Positions 56,499 through 62,814 of a stretch of DNA of 64,000 nt are shown here, piece by piece. Source of the stretch: Cupriavidus malaysiensis (GTDB lineage: Bacteria > Pseudomonadota > Gammaproteobacteria > Burkholderiales > Burkholderiaceae); assembly GCF_001854325.1 (NCBI RefSeq), contig NZ_CP017754.1:1674001-1738000 (forward strand). Direction: 5' to 3'. Each line of letters starts with the position of its first letter. The stretch's first letter is position 1. The notes below the pieces were generated by a model, which was not told the DNA's origin, did no database searches, and saw only the letters and a list, made by a program, of their open reading frames with translations. A program made the translations under genes and the position numbers.

Positions 56499-56915
56499 AT
56501 GTCCATTACTCAACCTACCCGATTCCTGCGCACCGTCCTGCTGGCCGACGCCGCCACCTGCCTGGCGACCGGCTGGCTGCTCGCCTTCGGCGCCGATTTC
56601 GTGCACGGCCTCACCGGCATCGCCGCCGGGCTGTCCTTCTACGCGGGCACGGCGTTGTTGCCGATCGGTGCCTTCATTGCGCTGGTGGCGACGCGCCTGC
56701 TGGTGGCGCCGGCGGTGTGGCTGGTGATCGCCGGCAATCTCGGCTGGGTTGCCGGGAGTGTGTGGTTGCTGGCGGAGGGGGGAGGCGGGGCGAATGCGCT
56801 TGGCATGGTTTTCATCGGTGCGCAGGCGCTGGTTGTCGCGGTGCTGGCTGAGATGGAGTTTTTGGGGGTGAGGAGGATGGTGGGGGGTGGGGGTTTGCGG
56901 GTGGAAGGGGTTTGA
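56499..56915 (+). CDS. small four-helix membrane protein
   Basis: 138-residue membrane protein of unknown function. Four hydrophobic segments: LRTVLLADAATCLATGWLL, SFYAGTALLPIGAFIALV, LLVAPAVWLVIAGNLGWVAG, and GMVFIGAQALVVAVLAEMEF. AGGAGCGAAGCC precedes the ATG. The last 30 codons become strikingly G/T rich and end in G-runs (56864-56910), directly beside the repeat array. It may be an inner-membrane stress or redox accessory protein; I do not recognise it. Confidence 0.8.
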   Translation: MSITQPTRFLRTVLLADAATCLATGWLLAFGADFVHGLTGIAAGLSFYAGTALLPIGAFIALVATRLLVAPAVWLVIAGNLGWVAGSVWLLAEGGGGANALGMVFIGAQALVVAVLAEMEFLGVRRMVGGGGLRVEGV

Positions 56916-56943
56916 TTTTCTTGTTGTTGGTTTGTCGTTTGGA

Positions 56944-57384
56944 TTCGGGCGGTGTCGGTTTGCGAGGCAACGACCTGTTTCGACTCCCCCTGCGGGGAGC
57001 CGACTCGCTTTCGTGACGCAATGCTTTTGCGCGTGGATTCGAGTGGTATCGGTCAGTGTGACAACGGCCTGTTTCGACTCCCCCTGCGGGGGAGCCGACC
57101 TACTTTCTTGGTCTTGCCCAAGAAAGTAGGCAAAGAAGGCGCGCCGGGTGCGGCTCAACCCCCCCTCGCGTGCTGTGGCAAAGAGCGGCCGGGCCCCAAC
57201 TCGGATCGCCTTAAGGCGATCCTCAGACAGGGGGCCCTCTTTTCCGCTCTTTGCCTCAGCCCGCGAGGCGCCGCACACGGCAGGGAAAAGATGCCACGCC
57301 TCGCTGCGCTTCGGGCGGGGGGTGTGCGGCCAGCTTGCTGGCCGCACACCAATGCACACGTGACTCGATGCCTTGTCGCTTGTC
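56944..57384. repeat. palindromic repeat array R2, tandem unit U1
   Basis: 441-base unit. Order: GTCGACTCG-type lead, CTCCCCC hairpin 57078-57094, CCTACTTTCTTGG / CCAAGAAAGTAGG stem 57099-57130, core B palindrome 57164-57268 (23 of 25 outer pairs; inner GGATCGCC-TTAA-GGCGATCC at 57203-57222), and a perfect 14-bp GGTGTGCGGCCAGC / GCTGGCCGCACACC stem 57321-57350. Repeats as U2 at a 439-441 base period. Confidence 0.95.
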
Positions 57385-57823
57385 TTCGGGCGGTGTTGGT
57401 GTGCGGGGCAACGGCCTGTTTCGACCCCCTGCGGGGAGCCGACTGGCTTTCGTGACGCACGGCTTTTGCGCGTGGATTCGAGTGGTATCGGTCAGTGTGA
57501 CAACGGCCTGTTTCGACTCCCCCTGCGGGGGAGCCGACCTACTTTCTTGGTCTTGCCCAAGAAAGTAGGCAAAGAAGGCGCGCCGGGTGCGGCTCAACCC
57601 CCCCTCGCGTGCTGGGGCAAAGAGCGGCCGGGCCCCAACTCGGATCGCCTTAAGGCGATCCTCAGACAGGGGGCCCTCTTTTCCGCTCTTTGCCCCAGCA
57701 CGCGAGGCGCCGCACACGGCAGGGAACAGACGCCACGCCTCGCTGCGCTTCGGGCGGGGGGTGTGCGGCCAGCTTGCTGGCCGCACACCAATGCACACGT
57801 GACTCGATGCCTTGTCGCTTGTC
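57385..57823. repeat. palindromic repeat array R2, tandem unit U2
   Basis: 439-base near copy of U1. Its core B outer stem is perfect over 25 pairs because a pair that is A-T or mismatched in other copies is G-C here (CTGGGGC / GCCCCAG). Same GGTGTGCGGCCAGC stem. Confidence 0.95.
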
Positions 57824-58203
57824 TTCGGGGGGTGTCGGTCTGCGAGACAACGGCCTGTTTCGACTCCCCTGCGGGGAGCCGACTCGCTTTCGTGACGCAA
57901 GGCTTTTGCGCGTGGATTCGAGTGGTATCGGTCAGTGTGACAACGGCCTGTTTCGACTCCCCCTGCGGGGGAGCCGACCTACTTTCTTGGTCTTGCCCAA
58001 GAAAGTAGGCAAAGAAGGCGCGCCGGGTGCGGCTCAACCCCCCCTCGCGTGCTGAGGCAAAGAGCTGCCGGGCCCCAACTCGGATCGCCTCAAGGCGATC
58101 CTCAGACAGGGGGCCCTCTTTTCCGCTCTTTGCCTCAGCCCGCGAGGCGCCGCACACGGCAGGGAACAGACGCCACGCCTCGCTTCGCTTCGGGTGGGCT
58201 GTG
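57824..58203. repeat. palindromic repeat array R2, tandem unit U3 (diverging tail)
   Basis: Third unit, about 380 bases before it diverges. The terminal stem changes to GTGTTCGGCCAGC / GCTGGCCGAACAC (58201-58227), i.e. T-A replaces the G-C pair of U1/U2. Core B is CTGAGGC / GCCTCAG. Confidence 0.93.
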
Positions 58204-58462
58204 TTCGGCCAGCTGCTGGCCGAACACAAAGGCTTAGCAAACCTGGCCGTTATGCAAAAGTGAGCCCGCTCGCAGACCAACGGTTGGCCTTTCCCTCCCG
58301 TGTGCGGCGCCTCGCGAATTAGCCCCGGCCGCCGATGAAGCCCGTCCGCTGTCTGAGCGGCCGCAGGCCGCGAGTTCGGACGGGCGCGGCGGCCGGGGCT
58401 AATTCGCGAGGGGGGGGCGCCGCACCCGGGTCGCCTTTCTTTGCTTACTTTCTTTGGCGAGA
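58204..58462. repeat. palindromic repeat array R2, inverted core A half
   Basis: Reverse-complement of the left half of R1 (44552-44870). Core A arms lie at 58310-58334 and 58387-58411, perfect over 25 pairs. The unit ends in the 5' arm of a CTTACTTTCTTTG hairpin (58444-58456) interrupted by the insertion sequence. Confidence 0.93.
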
Positions 58463-59741
58463 TGTATAGACCGGGGACATAGGTGACACCTGTGCGAGGA
58501 CATGGTTGACACATATTAAGCCGCCTGGTGGTCGTTCAAATCGATGTAGCCGAAGCAGTGATCGACGAAATACAGATCGAATCGTCCATCGTGGTTGGGT
58601 TGTGGGCGCAAGGCGACCGGGAAATCTCGTAGGGCATTGGACACTTTGAAGGTTTGCCCGCGAAAGCGCAGTTGTCCGTCCCATTTGATCTTCACCACCA
58701 GATCGTCAGGGCCGTATTCGATCTCCGGTAGCACCTCCGGATAGGAGCGAGGACTGGGCTGATAGCGTGTCACCGGCGTCGCCAGGCCGAGTGCCTCGTG
58801 TGGGCGCTGCAAGTTGTAGATATCGCGCCAGGCATCAAACGCATGCTGGGCTTGCAGGCTGGAGGCAAAGCCACGGGCATTGATCACTTCGGCTTTGAGG
58901 GTGCGGTGAAAGCGTTCGTCCTTGCCATTGGTTTGAGGATGGGCCGGACGGCTATGGGTCAGGCGCACGCCCAGCCGGATGAGCCAGACCCCCAGGCCGG
59001 TGAGCTGCCCCGGTTGTGAAGGACTGCCCCACGGCGCCCCATTGTCGGCGTTGATACGCCAAGGCAGTCCGAAGTGGCGAAAGGCCTGGGCCAGGTGCTC
59101 CTGGACCACAGCGGTGTGGGTCTGCGTACAGGCGGCCAGCGTGACGGCGAAGCGGGAATGATCGTCCAGTACCGTCAATGGTGAGCACATCTGGCCATCG
59201 TGCGTGCGAAAGCCGCCCTTGAAATCCATTTGCCACAGCTGATTGGGCGCCGCATGTTCAAAGCGTTGCCAGGGCTGGGCCTTGACCGAGGCTTCGGGTG
59301 AGATCAGGCCATGTCGATGCAGGATGGACGTCACGGTGCTCGGAGCCGGCACCGGTGTGTGGCCCAGATCCTGAAGCCGCCGGCTGATCTTGCGTCCGCC
59401 CCAAGCCGGGTGCTGCAGGCGCAGGGCGACGACCAACCGCTCCAGTTCCTCCGCCGTTCGGGTCGGACTGGTCGCGGGCCGGCGCGACCGCTCGACCAAA
59501 CCAGCCATCTCCTGTTCGGTGTACCGAGCAATCCACTTATAGCCGGTCTGCGGGGAGATGCCGTAGCGTTGGCATAGCTGGCGGCGATTGCAGCCCTCTT
59601 GCTGGGCGAGCAGGACGAATTCGTGGCGCAGGCTCATGGTGTCGCGTGGGCTCCAGGGCATGACGGACTCCGGCAGAAACTCTGCCGTGAAGTGTCAACC
59701 ATGTCCTCGCACACCTGTCCACCATGTCCCCGGTCTATACA
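58463..59741. mobile_element. IS481-family insertion sequence, complete
   Basis: 1279-base element. Terminal inverted repeats begin TGTATAGACCGGGGACAT and extend about 50 bases (58463-58512 and 59692-59741, 45 of 50 identical). The 6-base target duplication GCGAGA lies at 58457-58462 and 59742-59747. It carries one transposase gene on the minus strand. The insertion is in the hairpin loop of the repeat array. Confidence 0.95.
58516..59661 (-). CDS. IS481-family transposase
   Basis: 381-residue transposase. N-terminal helix-turn-helix (GCNRRQLCQRYGISPQTGYK), then the DDE integrase core: Asp in WQMDFKGGF, Asp in RINADNGAPWG and Glu in GKDERFHRTLKAEV. The start MPWSPRDT fits the IS481 N-terminus. 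No frameshift or stop is visible, so the element could be active. It lies within the terminal repeats at 58463-59741. Confidence 0.94.
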   Translation of the reverse strand: MPWSPRDTMSLRHEFVLLAQQEGCNRRQLCQRYGISPQTGYKWIARYTEQEMAGLVERSRRPATSPTRTAEELERLVVALRLQHPAWGGRKISRRLQDLGHTPVPAPSTVTSILHRHGLISPEASVKAQPWQRFEHAAPNQLWQMDFKGGFRTHDGQMCSPLTVLDDHSRFAVTLAACTQTHTAVVQEHLAQAFRHFGLPWRINADNGAPWGSPSQPGQLTGLGVWLIRLGVRLTHSRPAHPQTNGKDERFHRTLKAEVINARGFASSLQAQHAFDAWRDIYNLQRPHEALGLATPVTRYQPSPRSYPEVLPEIEYGPDDLVVKIKWDGQLRFRGQTFKVSNALRDFPVALRPQPNHDGRFDLYFVDHCFGYIDLNDHQAA

Positions 59742-59965
59742 GCGAGACAAAGAAAGTGAGTCGGCTCCCCGCAGGGGAGTCGAAACAGGCCGTTGCCTCG
59801 CATACCAACACCGCCCAAACCCACATGACAAGCGTCAAGTCACGAGAGCCGAAACAGGCCGTTGACCTGCACACCAACACCGCTCGAACCCACACGACAA
59901 GCGTCAAGTCACGAGAGCCGAAACAGGCCGTTGACCTGCAAACCGACACCGCCCGAAAAAATCTC
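59742..59965. repeat. palindromic repeat array R2, right part after the insertion
   Basis: Begins with the duplicated loop GCGAGA and the 3' arm CAAAGAAAGTGAG (59748-59760), followed by CTCCCC / GGGGAG and GTCGAAACAGGCCGTTG. Then a 69-base unit repeats twice (59831 and 59900: AGCGTCAAGTCACGAGAG...), each containing CGAAACAGGCCGTTG. The remaining 50 bases to 60018 are plain spacer. Confidence 0.9.
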
Positions 59966-60018
59966 CCGACGGCTCGAACAAGCAACACCGTTCAAGCCAT
60001 CAAAACAAGCCACAACCC

Positions 60019-61092
60019 TTACTGCTTCGCTTTCTGCGCGTACTGCCACCCCATCTCCGCCATCGGCCGCGCCCGCTTGCCCGCATCCAGCGCCTGCGCC
60101 GACGAGGCCGTGCCGTCCACCACCCGCTTCATGATCCCCTGCAGGATGCCGGCAATGCGGAACATGCTGAAGGCCAGGTAGAAGTTCCAGTCGCCGGTGA
60201 TCTCGCGCCCGGTGCGCTGTTCGTACAGCTTGCGGTAGCTGGCTTCGTCGGGGATGCCGAGCGAGGCATAGTCGAGGCCGGCGATGCCGCGGAACTGGCC
60301 CGGTGCGATATGCCAGCTCATGCAGTGGTAGCCGAAGTCGGCCATCGGATGGCCCAGCGTCGACAGTTCCCAGTCGAGCACGGCCAGCACGCGCGGCTCG
60401 GTCGGGTGGAACATCAGGTTGTCGAGGCGGTAGTCGCCATGGACGATGCTGGTCAGGTCGGCGCCTTCCTGCGGGATATGCTGCGGCAGCCATTCCATCA
60501 GCGCATCCATCGAGGGGATGGACTCGGTTTCCGACAGCTTGTACTGCTTGGTCCAGCGTTCGATCTGGCGCGAGAAGTAGTTGCCGGGTTTGCCGTAGTC
60601 GCCCAGGCCGATGGCCTGGTAGTCGACGCTGTGCAGGGCGGCGATGACGCGGTTCATCTCGTCGTAGATGGCGCCGCGCTCGCTGTTGCTCATGTCGGGC
60701 AGCGACTGGTCCCACAGCACGCGGCCGGCGACGTATTCCATCACGTAGAAGTCGCGGCCGATCACCGTTTCGTCGTCGCACAGCGCGTACATCTTCGCCA
60801 CCGGGACGTCGGTGCCGGCCAGCGCGGCCATCACGCGGTACTCGCGCTCGATGGCGTGGGCCGAGGGCAGCAGCTTGGCGCGCGGGCCGGGCTTGGCGCG
60901 CATCACATAGGTGCACCCCGGCGTGATCAGCTTGAAGGTGGGGTTGGACTGGCCGCCCTTGAACTGTTCGACCGTCAGCGGGCCGGCGAAGCCGTCCACA
61001 TGCTGGCGCATCCAGTCTTCGAGCGCGCCGAGGTCGAAGCGTTGCTGCTCGGCCACGGGCCGGGTGCCTTCGAAGTGCGATACGTTGCTCAT
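60019..61092 (-). CDS. phosphotransferase-fold kinase, ACAD10-like
   Basis: 357-residue protein with the aminoglycoside phosphotransferase/choline kinase fold. Kinase motifs are HGDYRLDNLMFHP (catalytic Asp, metal Asn) and VLDWELSTLGHPMADFGYH (metal Asp). These proteins are associated with acyl-CoA dehydrogenases (ACAD10/11 types) and may phosphorylate 4-hydroxy-acyl-CoA; in this window the ACAD branch is at 42075-43337. It is the last gene of the leftward operon. The ATG is at 61092 (GGAGACAGC upstream). Confidence 0.9.
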   Translation of the reverse strand: MSNVSHFEGTRPVAEQQRFDLGALEDWMRQHVDGFAGPLTVEQFKGGQSNPTFKLITPGCTYVMRAKPGPRAKLLPSAHAIEREYRVMAALAGTDVPVAKMYALCDDETVIGRDFYVMEYVAGRVLWDQSLPDMSNSERGAIYDEMNRVIAALHSVDYQAIGLGDYGKPGNYFSRQIERWTKQYKLSETESIPSMDALMEWLPQHIPQEGADLTSIVHGDYRLDNLMFHPTEPRVLAVLDWELSTLGHPMADFGYHCMSWHIAPGQFRGIAGLDYASLGIPDEASYRKLYEQRTGREITGDWNFYLAFSMFRIAGILQGIMKRVVDGTASSAQALDAGKRARPMAEMGWQYAQKAKQ

Positions 61093-61145
61093 GCTGTCTC
61101 CGTGTTTTTGTCGCGAGGGTTCCGTGCTTGGGTGCGGCGCGGCGT

Positions 61146-61871
61146 TCAGCCCGGCAGGGCGCGCAGCCGCAGGTATTGGTTCAGCATCACTTCCATGGTG
61201 GTGTGGCGCGGGCCGCTGTGCACCGGGGTCGGGGCCGAATAATTGAGCATGCGCACGACCCAGTCGCCGGGCGCCTGGCCGACATCGAGCACATTGATGC
61301 AGCCGGCGGTCTGCAGCAGCGAGCCGAAGAAGACGCGCTGGCCGCAGGTGATCGCATGCGACAGGATGGCGCGGTTGGTGCCGCCATGCAAGACCAGCAG
61401 GGCCGTGTCCCAGTCCGGGTCGGCGCGCAGCCGCTGCAGGCCGGGCAGCACGCGGTCGAGGAACTCGCCGACGCTCTCGCCGCCGAGGAAGCGCTGCTGC
61501 TCGGCGACCACGCCCTCGAAGGCGCCGAGAAAGGCGTCGCGCAGGCTGTCCTCGGGGATCTCGCTGATCTGGCCGCCGCGGATTTCCTGCCAGTCGCTCC
61601 AGGTCTCGGGGGTGCTGCCTTGCATGGCCGGGGTCTCGGCCAGCACACGCTGCGCGGTTTCCACCGTGCGCGGCAGGCCGCTGACGATGACGCGGTCGAA
61701 GCGGATACCTTCGGCGGCGAAGGCGCGGCCGGCGGCGGTGGCCTGCATGCGGCCGGTCTCGTTGAGCACGACCTGCTCGGGCAGCGACTTGCGGCCGCGT
61801 TCGTCGAAGTAGTCGACCGCGCCGTGGCGCATCAGGTAAATGCGCCGGCGGGCGGCGGGGGCCAGCTCCAT
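61146..61871 (-). CDS. histidine phosphatase family protein
   Basis: 241-residue phosphoglycerate-mutase-like phosphatase. The first catalytic motif RRRIYLMRHGAVDYFD has the phospho-accepting His of RHG, PRTVETAQ follows, and the second His is in LHGGTNRAIL. The start is at ATG 61871 because GGAGGAGACAAGG lies directly before it; an in-frame ATG at 61886 is also possible. It lies 53 bases upstream of the kinase gene, which suggests a paired phosphorylation/dephosphorylation role in the same operon. Confidence 0.9.
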   Translation of the reverse strand: MELAPAARRRIYLMRHGAVDYFDERGRKSLPEQVVLNETGRMQATAAGRAFAAEGIRFDRVIVSGLPRTVETAQRVLAETPAMQGSTPETWSDWQEIRGGQISEIPEDSLRDAFLGAFEGVVAEQQRFLGGESVGEFLDRVLPGLQRLRADPDWDTALLVLHGGTNRAILSHAITCGQRVFFGSLLQTAGCINVLDVGQAPGDWVVRMLNYSAPTPVHSGPRHTTMEVMLNQYLRLRALPG

Positions 61872-61969
61872 CCTTGTCTCCTCCATGCCTCTGGTGTGCC
61901 TTGGGGAGGCGCCTCGCGGCGCCATGTGACAAGGCCGGCGCCTGGTGGCGCCGGCCTTGCCGGGGGTGT

Positions 61970-62749
61970 TCAGCGGTAGTTCGGCTTGCGCTTTTCGAGG
62001 AAGGCGCTGATGCCTTCGCCGCCGTCCGGGTGGTGCAGCGCCGCCACGAAGCTGTCGCGCTCGGCCACCAGGTGCTCGGCGAGCGAGGCGCTGGCGGCAT
62101 GATTGACCAGGTCCTTGATACGGCCTACCGCGTGCGGCGACTCGCCGGCCAGTTCGCCGGCCAGCTTGAGCGCCTCGGCCAGCGCCTGGCCCGGCGCGGC
62201 GATGCGGTTGACCAGGCCGAAGTGCTGCAGGCGCGCGGCGTCGACCGGCCGGCCCAGCATCATCAGCTCGCTGGCGAGCTGGCGGGGCAGGGCGCGCGCC
62301 AGTTCGTAGGAGCCGCCGCCGTCGGGCGTCAGGCCGACCTTGGCATAGGCCATGACGAACCTGGCGTCGCTGGCGGCGACGACGAAGTCGCAGGCGAGCA
62401 CCAGCGAGAAGCCGGCGCCGGCCGCCGGGCCTTCGACCGCGGCGATGATGGGCTTGGGGAAGGCGTGCAGGCCTTCGATCCAGCGGTTCAGCACTTCGAT
62501 GCTGCGCGCCTGCACCTCGGGCGGCTGGGCGCGGTTGCCGAGCAGCCGGTTGAGGTTGCCGCCGGCGCAGAACACGCCGTCGGCGCCGGTCAGCACGACC
62601 GCGCGCAGCGAGTCGTCGCCAGCGGCCGTTTCCAGCGCCGCCTGCGAGGCCGCGTAGATGTCCGGGTGCAGCGCATTGCGCGCCTCCGGGTTGGAGATGG
62701 TCAGCACCAGGGTGGAGCCGACGCGTTCGGAGAGGAGCTGTGCGGTCAT
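61970..62749 (-). CDS. enoyl-CoA hydratase/isomerase, PaaG-like
   Basis: 259-residue crotonase. VFCAGGNLNRLLGNRAQ is the oxyanion-hole strand, and VEGPAAGAGFSLVLACDF is the first active-site helix. The second reads AYAKVGLTPDGGGSYELAR, with Asp-Gly-Gly rather than a catalytic Glu, as in PaaG-type isomerases. It is 65 bases downstream of the hydroxyacyl-CoA dehydrogenase in the same leftward operon. Confidence 0.9.
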   Translation of the reverse strand: MTAQLLSERVGSTLVLTISNPEARNALHPDIYAASQAALETAAGDDSLRAVVLTGADGVFCAGGNLNRLLGNRAQPPEVQARSIEVLNRWIEGLHAFPKPIIAAVEGPAAGAGFSLVLACDFVVAASDARFVMAYAKVGLTPDGGGSYELARALPRQLASELMMLGRPVDAARLQHFGLVNRIAAPGQALAEALKLAGELAGESPHAVGRIKDLVNHAASASLAEHLVAERDSFVAALHHPDGGEGISAFLEKRKPNYR

Positions 62750-62814
62750 CGGGACGGTCTCGGCGTGGCAGCGTCAGGAGCGGCCGGGTTGGGGGCAGGC
62801 GAGGGGCGGGCCCC

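Noticed and set aside
56944..58462. CRISPR or retron/diversity-generating element for the regular array
   Set aside because: Units are about 440 bp, not 20-50 bp repeats with unique spacers, and there is no Cas protein or reverse transcriptase near it.
58463..58516. 5-base target duplication GCGAG for the IS
   Set aside because: Comparing terminal repeats puts the left end at 58463, which gives the 6-base duplication GCGAGA on both sides.
44505..59965. Chromosomal integron attC sites for the palindromes
   Set aside because: No integrase gene, no GTTRRRY core site pattern and no gene cassettes between palindromes.
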